Of a DNA stretch of 64,000 bases, positions 23,594-32,456 are shown in pieces. Source of the stretch: JAJEAD01 sp965221555. Lineage in GTDB: Bacteria > Pseudomonadota > Gammaproteobacteria > HK1. The stretch is from positions 620,001-684,000 of the forward strand of contig OZ244895.1 of the NCBI GenBank assembly GCA_965221555.1, in the 5' to 3' direction. Made by a program: the position numbers and the translations under genes. Position 1 is the first letter of the stretch. Every line of letters begins with the position of its first letter. The notes beneath the pieces are model-generated. The model was not told where the DNA came from. It did no database searches and worked only from the letters and a program-made list of their open reading frames with translations.

Positions 23594-25201
23594 CTAGCTG
23601 TGGGCGTCGGCTTCCGTCACCTTCGGCGGGGTCGCGAAGGTGTGGTAGGGCGGCGGTGAGGGCAAGGTCCATTCCAGACCGCGCGCGCCTTCCCAGACCC
23701 GATCCGGCGCCTTGGCGCCCCCGCGAATGGTCTTGAAGATGATGTAGACGAAGAGGAGCTGGGAGAGCCCGAATACGAAGCCGCCCACGCTGGAGACCAC
23801 ATTCCAGTCCACGAACTGCACCGAGTAGTCGGGAATCCGGCGCGGCATGCCCGCCAGACCCAGGAAGTGCTGCGGGAAGAAGAGCACGTTCACCGAAATG
23901 CAGGACAACCAGAAGTGCCACTTGCCGAGTCGTTCGTCGTACATGTGGCCAGTCCACTTCGGCAGCCAGAAGTACACCCCCCCGACGATGGCGAAGAGGG
24001 CGCCCGTCACCAGCACGTAGTGAAAATGGGCCACCACGAAGTAGGTGTCGTGGTACTGGAAGTCCGCCGGCGTGATCGCGAGCATCAAGCCCGAGAATCC
24101 CCCGATGGTGAAGAGCACGACGAAGGCGAGCGCGTAGAGCATGGGCGTCTCGAAGGTCATCGAGCCCCGCCACATGGTGGCCACCCAGTTGAACACCTTC
24201 ACGCCGGTGGGCACCGCGATCAGCATCGTCGTGTACATGAAGAAGAGCTCACCCGCGAGCGGCATGCCCACCGTGAACATGTGGTGCGCCCAGACGATGA
24301 ACGAGAGAAAGGCGATGGAAGCGGTGGCGTACACCATCGACTCGTAGCCGAAGAGCGGCTTGCGGCAGAAGGCGGGAAGAATCTGCGACACGATCCCGAA
24401 GGCGGGCAGAATCATGATGTAGACCTCGGGATGCCCGAAGAACCAGAAGATGTGCTGGAACATCACCGGGTCGCCGCCGCCCGCGGCGTTGAAGAAGGAA
24501 GTCCCGAAGAAGCGGTCGGTCAGAAGCATCGTGACCGCGCCGGCGAGCACCGGCATCGCGGCGATGAGCAGAAAGGCGGTGATCAGCCAAGTCCACACGA
24601 AGAGCGGCATGCGCAGCAGGGTCATGCCCGGCGCGCGCATGTTGAGAATGGTCACGATGATGTTGATTGCCCCCATGATCGACGACATTCCCAGGAGATG
24701 GACGGCGAAAATGAGGAAGGGCACGTTCATCCCGCCCTGGAGCACGAGCGGCGGATACATCGTCCAGCCCGCGGCGGGCGCGCCGCCCGGCATGAAGAAG
24801 GTCGAAATGAGGAGAATCCCGGCGAAGGGCAGGATCCAGAAGCTCCAGTTGTTCATGCGGGGCAGCGCCATGTCGGGCGCCCCGATCATGATGGGCACCT
24901 GCCAGTTCGCGAACCCCACGAAGGCGGGCATGATGGCGCCGAAGACCATGATGAGCCCGTGCATGGCCGTGAACTGATTGAAAAGATCGGAATCGAGAAA
25001 CTGCAGGCCGGGCTGGAACAGCTCGGCCCGGATCCCCATGGCGAGGAAGCCGCCGATGAAGAGCATCGTCAGGGCGAACAGCAGATAGAGCGTGCCGATG
25101 TCCTTGTGATTGGTGGTCAGCACCCAGCGCAGCAGGCCGGGGGGAGGACCGTGATGGTGGTCCTCGTGGGCGTGGTCGTGATGTGTCGTCGCTGCGCTCA
25201 T
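23594..25201 (-). CDS. ctaD: Cytochrome c oxidase subunit I
   Basis: Catalytic subunit of the heme-copper oxidase; reduces O2 and pumps protons. 535 residues, twelve helices. Seen: N-terminal His-rich stretch, TTNHKDIGTLYLLFA, HGLIMVFGAIMPAFVG (low-spin heme ligand), the H-Y crosslink motif FFGHPEVYIMILPAFG, IVWAHHMFTVGM with Cu(B) histidines, THVGMP-like region near 330, and VVAHFHYVLVTGALFAIVGG with heme a3 and a ligands. The tyrosine of HPEVY and this layout indicate the A-family. The stop codon TAG lies inside the CTAG target duplication of a mobile repeat. The start overlaps the ctaC stop by 4 bp. Confidence 0.98.
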   Translation of the reverse strand: MSAATTHHDHAHEDHHHGPPPGLLRWVLTTNHKDIGTLYLLFALTMLFIGGFLAMGIRAELFQPGLQFLDSDLFNQFTAMHGLIMVFGAIMPAFVGFANWQVPIMIGAPDMALPRMNNWSFWILPFAGILLISTFFMPGGAPAAGWTMYPPLVLQGGMNVPFLIFAVHLLGMSSIMGAINIIVTILNMRAPGMTLLRMPLFVWTWLITAFLLIAAMPVLAGAVTMLLTDRFFGTSFFNAAGGGDPVMFQHIFWFFGHPEVYIMILPAFGIVSQILPAFCRKPLFGYESMVYATASIAFLSFIVWAHHMFTVGMPLAGELFFMYTTMLIAVPTGVKVFNWVATMWRGSMTFETPMLYALAFVVLFTIGGFSGLMLAITPADFQYHDTYFVVAHFHYVLVTGALFAIVGGVYFWLPKWTGHMYDERLGKWHFWLSCISVNVLFFPQHFLGLAGMPRRIPDYSVQFVDWNVVSSVGGFVFGLSQLLFVYIIFKTIRGGAKAPDRVWEGARGLEWTLPSPPPYHTFATPPKVTEADAHS

Positions 25202-26373
25202 TGCCCTTCAGTCTCCAGATTTAGTCTCGCGACGGCGACCGCCGCGGGTTGAACGAGGTCACCGGTCGAGTTGCCAAACGCATTGCGCTGGTAGGTCATC
25301 AACGCCGCAAGCTCGACATCGTCGAGATCCGCGGCGAAGGCGCGCATGGTGGTGCCATCCCGCCCCTCCAGAACGACTCGCAGATGCCGATCGAGGTCAC
25401 CGGTCACGACTGCGTTGCCCGCAATCGAAACGATGTGGTTCGGCACGCCTTGGCCGTCGAGTTGGTGGCACCCGGAACAGTTGCTGGAGTAAACCGCCTC
25501 GCCCCGGGCCATCAGCTCCGTGCGAGTCCACTCCCGTGAAGCGGCGGCCTGGGCTTCCTCCTGCGCCTGCTTCTGCTCCGCGACCCACTCGCGGTATTCC
25601 TCCTCCGGCTTCGCGATCACGACGATGGGCATGAACCCGTGGTCTCTCCCACACAGCTCCGCGCACTGGCCCCGGTAGGTTCCGGGCTCCTCGATGAGGG
25701 TCCAGATCTCATTGACGAAGCCCGGTATCGCGTCCTTTTTCTGGCCCAGCTCCGGCACCCACCACGCGTGGATGACGTCATCGGCGGTGAGGAGGATGCG
25801 CACTTTGCGGTTCGTGGGAAGCACCACCGGGTTGTCGACCTCCAGGAGATACCTCTCGCCGCGCTCTTCAGGACCGCCCACCTCATAGATCGCCCGGCGA
25901 CTTTCCGGCGCGAGATTGCTGTAGAAGGTGATGTCGTCGTCCAGGTAGTCGTAGCGCCACTTCCACTGGTAGCCGGTCACTTTGAGGGTCATGTCCGGAT
26001 CGCTGGTGTCCTCCATCTCGATCAGGGTGGTGGTGGACGGGATCGCCATGCCCACGAGAATGACGCAGGGAATCACCGTCCAGGCGATTTCGGCGAAGGT
26101 GCTGTGGTGGAAATGCGCCGCCTCGTGACCGCGGGATTTCCGGTGGTAGACGATCGAATAGAACATCACGCCGAAGACGACCACGCCGATGAGCACACAG
26201 ATCCACAGGATCAGCATGTGGAGGTCGTAGACGATGGCGCTCAGTGGAGTGACCCCCACCGGCAGGTTGAGCTCCCATGCCGCCGAGGCGGAACCGGAGA
26301 GGCTCGCCAGCAACATCCCCAGCAGCAGGCGGCCCGGCCTCGCGCGCATTGCTCCCACACACATGTTCATCAA
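25198..26373 (-). CDS. ctaC: Cytochrome c oxidase subunit II with C-terminal cytochrome c domain
   Basis: Takes electrons from cytochrome c through the Cu(A) centre. 391 residues. Seen: a signal peptide (LLLGMLLASLSGSASA), two membrane helices (HMLILWICVLIGVVVFGVMF; IAWTVIPCVILVGMAIP), GYQWKWRYDYLDDDI, DDVIHAWWVPELGQKKDAIP, the Cu(A) site CAELCGRDHGFMPI near 217, and a fused C-terminal monoheme domain with YSSNCSGCHQLDGQG near 297. The fusion means it is a caa3-like enzyme that carries its own cytochrome c. First structural gene of the operon after the DUF2244 gene. Confidence 0.97.
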   Translation of the reverse strand: MMNMCVGAMRARPGRLLLGMLLASLSGSASAAWELNLPVGVTPLSAIVYDLHMLILWICVLIGVVVFGVMFYSIVYHRKSRGHEAAHFHHSTFAEIAWTVIPCVILVGMAIPSTTTLIEMEDTSDPDMTLKVTGYQWKWRYDYLDDDITFYSNLAPESRRAIYEVGGPEERGERYLLEVDNPVVLPTNRKVRILLTADDVIHAWWVPELGQKKDAIPGFVNEIWTLIEEPGTYRGQCAELCGRDHGFMPIVVIAKPEEEYREWVAEQKQAQEEAQAAASREWTRTELMARGEAVYSSNCSGCHQLDGQGVPNHIVSIAGNAVVTGDLDRHLRVVLEGRDGTTMRAFAADLDDVELAALMTYQRNAFGNSTGDLVQPAAVAVARLNLETEGQ

Positions 26374-26386
26374 GTCTCCCCGATCC

Positions 26387-26899
26387 TCAAGACAGCGACG
26401 CCGACCGGTGCCAATCCCGAACGGCGAATCCGGCGACTACGCGCCGCAGCTCTTCCGCGAGCCGCTGGCGCTCATCTTCGTTCAGAAAACTCCCCAATTG
26501 TACCTCTTTGCCGTGTGAACGGATCACCAGTCGGCTGGGGTACCAGTCACGTTCGGGACGGTCCAGACGAATCTGCGCCCAGGCCAGTGGTGTCTCCCAG
26601 ACCCGTGCGAGGTCTCCGCGGCCCTTGTCCACGGATATGCAGTCGGGAGCCACGGATATCACCTCGGTGACCGCGCCGGAACGTGCGCAGTGCCAGAGGG
26701 CATACGCAAGCACCGCGACTTCGAGACCGGCGAAGGGAAGCACCGGCCAGAACCCCCGGACGGCAAACACACCCGCGATGCCGAGCACTACGGTGCACAT
26801 GAACGCGAAGAACAAGCGTTGCTGGCGCGCCGTCAACGACCGATTCGGTCGGACGACGAAGCGGCATGACTCGCCGGAGCAAAGACGCTTCGAAACCAT
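26387..26899 (-). CDS. DUF2244 domain membrane protein
   Basis: 170 residues. Seen: NRSLTARQQRLFFAFMCTVV running into a first helix, then a second (FWPVLPFAGLEVAVLAYALW), then a soluble domain with WYPSRLVIRSHGKEVQLGSF and LAEELRRVV. This matches DUF2244, commonly encoded next to oxidase genes. Function unknown. It is 13 bp upstream of ctaC and so probably the first gene of the oxidase operon; 143 bp separate it from bioC. Confidence 0.85.
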   Translation of the reverse strand: MVSKRLCSGESCRFVVRPNRSLTARQQRLFFAFMCTVVLGIAGVFAVRGFWPVLPFAGLEVAVLAYALWHCARSGAVTEVISVAPDCISVDKGRGDLARVWETPLAWAQIRLDRPERDWYPSRLVIRSHGKEVQLGSFLNEDERQRLAEELRRVVAGFAVRDWHRSASLS

Positions 26900-27042
26900 C
26901 TCGAGTGTTCGTCTCGCCCTGGAGATCCCCGCGGTCAGAGGACTGCAATGCTAACAGCCTCGATCGGAGCTACGCAACCACCGCCGAGCCTTCTTTTTTC
27001 TTTCCAATCAATACTTTACCACTCTTCATGCCGTCTTGGACA

Positions 27043-27906
27043 TTACCTCCGCGAAGAATCGCGGCGTACGGGAATCGGTGGGCTCACGAAGCTTTGCCCG
27101 GGCATGGGGGCCGGGGCCCATGCATGCGCATAGACGATCTCCACCGTGACGTCCAGGGGAGCGGCGCTGCGCATGCCGAGGTAGCGCCGCCGCCGCTCGG
27201 CAAAGGGCTCTGGGGCCCGGCGGCGCGCCCCCCGCCGGTCTCGGGCCGCCCACGCGCCGCTGCGCACGAGGTCGTCGATCACCGATGCCGCGCTGCGGTA
27301 CTGCACCGTCAGGCGTTCCGTCTCCATGACCGGTTCGACCAGGCCGGCAGCGACGAGAGCATCGCCGAGAACGTGCATGTCGAGCAGACCGGGCTCCGGC
27401 GGTGGCTCTTCCTCCCGGGCCCAGATCCTTCGCAACTCCACCAGGGTATCGGGACCCAGCGACGAGAGCAGGAGCAGTCCTCCTGGCGCCAGCACCCGTA
27501 CGAACTCCCGCAGCGGCGCCTGCGGGTCGCGGCACCAGGGAAGAAGCAGGTTGGCATGGACAAGATTCGCACACCGGTCGCGCAACGGCAGGTGTGCCGC
27601 CCAGCCGCAAACAAAGCTCTGCCGCGAGAAGAGTCTCGGGGCTTTTGACCTCGCGGTCTCGAGCATCGGCCACGCACAATCCACCGCGCAGACTCGAGCG
27701 CGGCGGTAGCGCGCCGCCAGCAACGAGGCGCCGGTCCCCGTGCCGCAGCCCACATCGACGATGAGGGCGGGCTCGAGCGTGACCGGGTCGAGGTGCGTGA
27801 GGAGGCGTCGTCCTATCTCGTCGTAGACGCGTGAGACCGCATCGTAACGGGGTGCGGCACGAGCGAAGGCGCGCCGAATACGCTCCGCCCCGCCCTGTAC
27901 GCTCAT
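27043..27906 (-). CDS. bioC: Malonyl-[acyl-carrier protein] O-methyltransferase
   Basis: SAM-dependent methyltransferase that masks malonyl-ACP to start pimelate synthesis for biotin. 287 residues from ATG 27906. Seen: RIRRAFARAAPRYDAVSRVY with the family's AA..YD element, SAM motif I VDVGCGTGTGASLLA near 54, CAVDCAWPMLETARS, LPLRDRCANLVHANLLLPWC (the usual ..LPLADxSxDLVxSNLAL.WC), VLAPGGLLLLSSLGPDTLVE, and a C-terminal domain. No other bio gene is in the window. Divergent from comF; their starts are 166 bp apart. Confidence 0.9.
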   Translation of the reverse strand: MSVQGGAERIRRAFARAAPRYDAVSRVYDEIGRRLLTHLDPVTLEPALIVDVGCGTGTGASLLAARYRRARVCAVDCAWPMLETARSKAPRLFSRQSFVCGWAAHLPLRDRCANLVHANLLLPWCRDPQAPLREFVRVLAPGGLLLLSSLGPDTLVELRRIWAREEEPPPEPGLLDMHVLGDALVAAGLVEPVMETERLTVQYRSAASVIDDLVRSGAWAARDRRGARRRAPEPFAERRRRYLGMRSAAPLDVTVEIVYAHAWAPAPMPGQSFVSPPIPVRRDSSRR

Positions 27907-28072
27907 CGTCGCATCCAGAGTCGCTTTCACGCGGCGGTGCCGCAGCGGCTCCTTGCCCGGCGTGGCTTGCGAGCGCATTGCGCTTGAGACGCCCGGAAAC
28001 CGGCGACTTGTGCAAGCCCGTATCGGGAGCGATGATGGGTGACTGGATTCCGGGTGGCCAAGGAGGGTCTCC

Positions 28073-28801
28073 ATGCACGGGTTTCTGGCGTTTCTCCTGC
28101 CCTGCCGTTGTCTGCTGTGCGGCGACCGTGCACAGGAGCCTTGCAATCTGTGTCCCGGCTGTATCCGCGCACTGCCGAGAATCGAGGTTCACTGTCGGCG
28201 ATGCGCACTGCCGCTACCAGGGTCCGGACGGGATACATGTGCGCGGTGCATTGTCGCGCCCCCACCCTTTCGCCGCGCGGTAGCCGCATTTCGCTACGTG
28301 GATCCCCTGGACACCTTGATCCAACAGCTCAAGTACCAACGGGATCTCTCGGTCGCATCCGCACTGGGACACCTGCTCGTCCAACGTCTCGCCGGGGGCG
28401 AGGAAGCACAAGACATCCAGTGCATTGTTCCGGTCCCTCTGCACAACCGCCGGCTTCGAATGCGCGGTTTCAACCAGAGCCTGGAGGTCGCGCGGACGCT
28501 GGCGGCGGGAACCGGGATTCCGGTAAAGCACCTCTGGGTGAAGCGGACGCGGGACACATTGGTCCAGTCCCGAGTCGAAAGTGTCCACGCGCGCCATGCC
28601 AACGTACGCGCCGCCTTCAGCGCGTCCCGTCGTCTCGCCCACTTGCGCCGCGTCGCCATCGTGGACGATGTGGTCACCACTGGCGCCACCGCCGCCGAGC
28701 TTGCGCGGTGCATTCTCGCCCGGGGAACAGAGAGCGTCGACCTGTGGTGTGTGGCGAGAGCCGAACGCCACAAACCCGTGATGCGGCGCGAGGCCTGGTG
28801 A
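28073..28801 (+). CDS. comF: ComF family phosphoribosyltransferase-like protein
   Basis: 242 residues. Seen: an N-terminal zinc ribbon with CRCLLCGDR, CNLCPGC, CRRCALPLP and CARC; PLDTLIQQLKYQRDLSVASA; IVPVPLHNRRLRMRGFNQS; and the phosphoribosyl-diphosphate loop VAIVDDVVTTGATAAEL near 198. Members are needed for DNA uptake in naturally competent bacteria, but ComF is also universal in non-competent ones, so competence is not proven. The bioC/comF divergent pair is typical of gammaproteobacteria. Confidence 0.95.
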   Translation: MHGFLAFLLPCRCLLCGDRAQEPCNLCPGCIRALPRIEVHCRRCALPLPGSGRDTCARCIVAPPPFRRAVAAFRYVDPLDTLIQQLKYQRDLSVASALGHLLVQRLAGGEEAQDIQCIVPVPLHNRRLRMRGFNQSLEVARTLAAGTGIPVKHLWVKRTRDTLVQSRVESVHARHANVRAAFSASRRLAHLRRVAIVDDVVTTGATAAELARCILARGTESVDLWCVARAERHKPVMRREAW

Positions 28802-28804
28802 GGC

Positions 28805-28852
28805 GAAGCAGCGCTGCTTCCCGGTGTGCCCGGCGCGACGTCGCGCCGGGCA
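28805..28852. repeat. Two perfect palindromes in the comF-gyrB gap
   Basis: GAAGCAGCGCTGCTTC (28805-28820, 16 bp, perfect) is followed by a 26-bp perfect palindrome at 28827-28852 centred on GACGTC, with arms TGCCCGGCGCGAC. Both are without loops, so they would extrude as cruciforms or act as paired protein sites rather than as ordinary terminators. Confidence 0.75.
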
Positions 28853-28886
28853 TCGAGACCCTCCGCCGCGGGGCGGATTTCGTCCT

Positions 28887-28905
28887 CGCGTTTTGAGAAA
28901 ACGCG
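28887..28905. terminator. Bidirectional terminator between comF and gyrB
   Basis: CGCGTTTT-GAG-AAAACGCG: an 8-bp stem with a 3-nt loop, containing T4 on each strand. Genes on both sides converge here (comF plus, gyrB minus), so a shared terminator is expected; the T-runs lie within the stem and are short, so efficiency is uncertain. Confidence 0.55.
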
Positions 28906-28947
28906 GCAACGACCTGGCGGCGGGAATGGACGCGCGCGGCGCGGGGC

Positions 28948-31353
28948 TCACGCGTCCAGATTGGCTACCGCGAGCGCGTTGGATTCGATGAAATCACGAC
29001 GCGGCCCTACTTGATCCCCCATCAAGGTGGTGAAGAGCTCGTCGGCGGCGACGCCGTCCTCGATTCTGACGCGGAGAAGGCGCCGCGTGGCCGGATCCAT
29101 CGTGGTCTCCCACAGTTGTTCCGGATTCATCTCGCCCAGTCCCTTGTACCGCTGCACGTGCAGTCCGCGACGAGCCTCGCCCAGCAGCCACTCCAGGGCT
29201 TCCCCGATACTGCCGGCGCCCTGGGAACGTTCCCCCCGGACCGCCACGATCGCCCCCAGATCGCCATTGAGGTGCTCGCTCAACCTCACCAGATTGCGGT
29301 ACTCGGCGGAGCGGAAGAACTCGCTTCCGACCACCCGTTCCGACTCCACGCCGTGAATTTCGGCCTGGAGGCGCGCCCTGAATCCGTCGTCCGCACGATC
29401 TTCGAGGGCCACGCTGAAGCTTCCGGTCTGGGATGAATCGCCGTTCAGGCTCTCCTCCAGCCGTTCGAACCACTGGTTCAGTGACGACGTCGATTCGAAC
29501 TCCGCTCCATCGAGCAAGGGCAGGTGCATCATCGCTTCCAGCACTTCCGGGAACACACGTCGCGACAAGCGCTTGGTGATCCCCCGCAGGGCCAGGTAGT
29601 CGCGTGAAACGCTGTGCAGGGACTCTCCCTGTAACGCCGCATCGTCCGGCAGCTCGATGCGGGCGCCGTCCAGAGCGAGCTCCATGAGATAGCCGTCGAG
29701 CTCGGCGTCGTCCTTGACGTAGCGTTCCTGCTTGCCGCGCTTCACCTTGTACAAGGGCGGCTGGGCGATGTAGAGGTAACCGCGCTCGATCAGCTCCGGC
29801 ATCTGCCGGTAAAAGAAAGTCATCAGAAGCGTGCGAATGTGGGAGCCGTCCACATCCGCGTCGGTCATGATGATGATCCGGTGGTAGCGCAGCTTTGCGA
29901 GGTCATACTCCTCACGGCCGATACCGCAACCGAGCGCGGTGATGAGAGTGCCCACTTCGGCGGAAGACAGCATCTTGTCGAAGCGGGCTTTCTCGACATT
30001 CAGAATCTTGCCCTTGAGGGGCAGAATCGCCTGGGAGCGTCGGTCCCGGCCCTGCTTTGCGGAACCTCCCGCCGAATCACCCTCCACCAGGAAGAGCTCG
30101 GAGCGCGCCGGATCCTTTTCCTGGCAGTCGGCCAGCTTCCCCGGAAGCCCCGCCACGTCGAGCGCGGTCTTGCGGCGGGTCATCTCCCGCGCCCTTCTGG
30201 CGGCTTCCCGGGCGCGCGCCGCATCGACGATTTTGGCCGCGATCGCGCGGGCCTGGGCGGGATTCTCCGCGAGAAACTCCGACAGCTTTTCGGCGACCGC
30301 GGACTCGACCGCCGGCTTGACCTCGGAGGACACGAGCTTGTCCTTGGTCTGGGAGGAGAACTTGGGATCGGGCACCTTGACACAGAGAACTGCGGTGAGC
30401 CCCTCGCGCACGTCGTCTCCGGTCGGATCGATCTTCGCCTTCTGAAGCAGTCCGACGCTCTCCATGTACTGGTTCATGGTGCGCGTGAGCGCCGCCCGCA
30501 GACCCGAGAGATGGGTACCGCCGTCGCGCTGACGAATGTTGTTGGTAAAGCAGAAGATGTTCTCCTGATAGGAGTCATTCCACTGCATCGCGACATCGAC
30601 GCTGATTCCATGTCGCTCGACGTTCAAGCCGAGCACATCCGGATGCAAGGGGGTCTTGTTCTTGTTCAGGTGCTCCACGAACGCCTTGATTCCCCCATCA
30701 TATTGAAAAACATCCTTTTTTCCCGTTCGCTCATCCAGGAGCCTGATTCTCGTCCCCGAGCTGAGGAAGGAGAGCTCGCGAAGGCGGCGGGCGAGAATGT
30801 CGTAGTGGAACTCGATGTTCGTAAAGGTGCCGGAGCTCGGCTTGAAGTAGATGTCGGTCCCCGTTCTGTCGCTCTCGCCGACCACCTGGAGACGATCGAG
30901 AGGTTCGCCGTGCTCGAACTCCTGGCGATAGACATTCCCGTCTCGGTGGATCGTCATGACCAGGCGCTCCGAGAGCGCATTCACGACCGATACGCCGACC
31001 CCGTGCAAGCCGCCAGAGACCTTGTAGGAATCGTCATCGAACTTCCCGCCCGCGTGGAGGACGGTCATGATGACTTCCGCCGCCGAACGCCCTTCTTCCC
31101 GATGCATGTCCACGGGAATGCCGCGTCCGTTGTCCACAACGCGGATCGATTCGTTGGCGTAGATGGTAACGTCGACCTCCGTGCAGTAGCCGGCGAGCGC
31201 TTCGTCGATCGAGTTATCCACGGTCTCGAAGACCATGTGGTGGAGGCCCGTGCCGTCATCGGTATCCCCGATGTACATTCCAGGCCGCTTGCGCACGGCA
31301 TCAAGGCCCTTGAGCACCTTGATGTTCGATGAGTCGTATGTGTCCCCGGCCAC
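28948..31353 (-). CDS. gyrB: DNA gyrase subunit B
   Basis: ATPase subunit of gyrase, introduces negative supercoils. 801 residues from GTG 31353, which has GAGGTGG a few bases upstream; the open frame reaches further but without homology. Seen: KGLDAVRKRPGMYIGDTDDG, the GHKL pocket ETVDNSIDEALAGYC and GRGIPVD, GGLHGVGVSVVNALS, TOPRIM EGDSAGGSAKQGRDRR, PLKGKILNVEKARFDKML, the metal site DADVDGSHIRTLL, and IAQPPLYKVKRGKQ. The roughly 170-residue insertion before the C-terminal QRYKGLGEMNPEQLWETTMD is the form found in gammaproteobacteria. Ends the dnaA-dnaN-recF-gyrB series. Confidence 0.98.
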   Translation of the reverse strand: MAGDTYDSSNIKVLKGLDAVRKRPGMYIGDTDDGTGLHHMVFETVDNSIDEALAGYCTEVDVTIYANESIRVVDNGRGIPVDMHREEGRSAAEVIMTVLHAGGKFDDDSYKVSGGLHGVGVSVVNALSERLVMTIHRDGNVYRQEFEHGEPLDRLQVVGESDRTGTDIYFKPSSGTFTNIEFHYDILARRLRELSFLSSGTRIRLLDERTGKKDVFQYDGGIKAFVEHLNKNKTPLHPDVLGLNVERHGISVDVAMQWNDSYQENIFCFTNNIRQRDGGTHLSGLRAALTRTMNQYMESVGLLQKAKIDPTGDDVREGLTAVLCVKVPDPKFSSQTKDKLVSSEVKPAVESAVAEKLSEFLAENPAQARAIAAKIVDAARAREAARRAREMTRRKTALDVAGLPGKLADCQEKDPARSELFLVEGDSAGGSAKQGRDRRSQAILPLKGKILNVEKARFDKMLSSAEVGTLITALGCGIGREEYDLAKLRYHRIIIMTDADVDGSHIRTLLMTFFYRQMPELIERGYLYIAQPPLYKVKRGKQERYVKDDAELDGYLMELALDGARIELPDDAALQGESLHSVSRDYLALRGITKRLSRRVFPEVLEAMMHLPLLDGAEFESTSSLNQWFERLEESLNGDSSQTGSFSVALEDRADDGFRARLQAEIHGVESERVVGSEFFRSAEYRNLVRLSEHLNGDLGAIVAVRGERSQGAGSIGEALEWLLGEARRGLHVQRYKGLGEMNPEQLWETTMDPATRRLLRVRIEDGVAADELFTTLMGDQVGPRRDFIESNALAVANLDA

Positions 31354-31382
31354 GCAGCCACCTCGGCCTCGTAAAGACAGAA

Positions 31383-32456
31383 CTATACCACCGCCCGGAT
31401 CAGGCCCCGTTCCACGTGAAACACGGCATCCGGCCGCCACGCTCCGTTGTCGACCAGCTCGCGAGACACAGTGGTTACGAATGTTTGCGCTTCAAGAGAA
31501 GCGAACTCGGCGAGCACCCGTCGCCGGCTGCCCTCATCCAGCTCCGATGCCACTTCATCGACCAGAACCACCGGCTTCAGGCCCAACACGTCGATGATGT
31601 GAGTCGCTTGCGCCAGAATTATGCCTGCCACGAAGAGCTTGGCTTCACCACGGGACATCAGCTTTCGCGCCGCGACTCCGTCCAGAATGAAGGCCAAATC
31701 GCTGCGCTGGGGTCCTACCTGGGTGAAGCCGCGGGCGACATCACTGGCGAAGGAATCCTCCAGCGCCTGCTGTAGAGACACTTCCGCCTGCCACCCCGGG
31801 CGGTATTCGACGGTGACGTCGAAGGACAGGAGGCGGCTCACCGTGGTTCCCAGTGTCGGCAGGAACAAGCTGACATAACGGGCTCTCTGCTTACTCACCG
31901 CTTCCCCTGAGGTGATCAGTTCCTCATCCCAGGACCTCACCGTGCGCACGCTTTCCTGTGCGCGCAGTGCGGCGTTCCTCTGCTTCAGTGCCCGCCGGAA
32001 GCGCTGATAGGCCGGCAGAAAGTCCGGTTCCACGTGAAACAGGCACCAGTCGAGAAGCTGCCGCCGAAGATTCGCGCCCTCGGTGATCAGTCGTTGGCTG
32101 TCCGGCGTGAGAAGGATTAGAGGCAGCGTGCGTGCGAGAGCCGATGCGGCCCCTACCGTTTGGCCATCACACCGAATAAGCAGACCCTCTTTTCCATGCT
32201 CCAGCCCGAGTCGCCGTACGCTTCCATCAGAGTTGATGTTTCCTCTCACCCGAAAGCCGTCCGCCCCGCGCCGCACCATCTCAATGTGGTGTCGGGAGCG
32301 AAATGATCGACCAACCCCAAGCAGGTGAACGGCCTCCAGCACGCTCGTCTTCCCACTGCCGTTCGGGCCATACAGCACGTTGAGTCCGGGTCCCGGAGAG
32401 AGAACCACCGACTCCAGAATTCTCAGATTCCGGATCTCCAGCTCCTGGACGAACAC
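31383..32456 (-). CDS. recF: DNA replication and repair protein RecF
   Basis: SMC-like ATPase that loads RecA at single-strand gaps. 357 residues. Seen: LEIRNLRILESVVLSPGPGL, Walker A GPNGSGKTSVLEAVHLLGVG near 31, FRSRHHIEMVRRGADGFRV, QRLITEGANLRRQLLDWCLF, the ABC signature region LMSRGEAKLFVAGIILAQA, and Walker B VVLVDEVASELDEGSRR. The stop is 29 bp from the gyrB start. In many relatives dnaN ends within a few bases of recF; here 352 bp intervene. Confidence 0.97.
   Translation of the reverse strand: MFVQELEIRNLRILESVVLSPGPGLNVLYGPNGSGKTSVLEAVHLLGVGRSFRSRHHIEMVRRGADGFRVRGNINSDGSVRRLGLEHGKEGLLIRCDGQTVGAASALARTLPLILLTPDSQRLITEGANLRRQLLDWCLFHVEPDFLPAYQRFRRALKQRNAALRAQESVRTVRSWDEELITSGEAVSKQRARYVSLFLPTLGTTVSRLLSFDVTVEYRPGWQAEVSLQQALEDSFASDVARGFTQVGPQRSDLAFILDGVAARKLMSRGEAKLFVAGIILAQATHIIDVLGLKPVVLVDEVASELDEGSRRRVLAEFASLEAQTFVTTVSRELVDNGAWRPDAVFHVERGLIRAVV

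Noticed and set aside
23867..25252. Long His/Glu-rich plus-strand frame opposite ctaD
   Set aside because: Shadow of the hydrophobic codons of subunit I.
26947..27030. T-rich run (CTTCTTTTTTCTTTCC) as a terminator
   Set aside because: No gene on the plus strand ends here, and no stem precedes the run.
28073..28801. comF as proof of natural competence
   Set aside because: comF is near-universal in this group, and no other competence gene is in the window.
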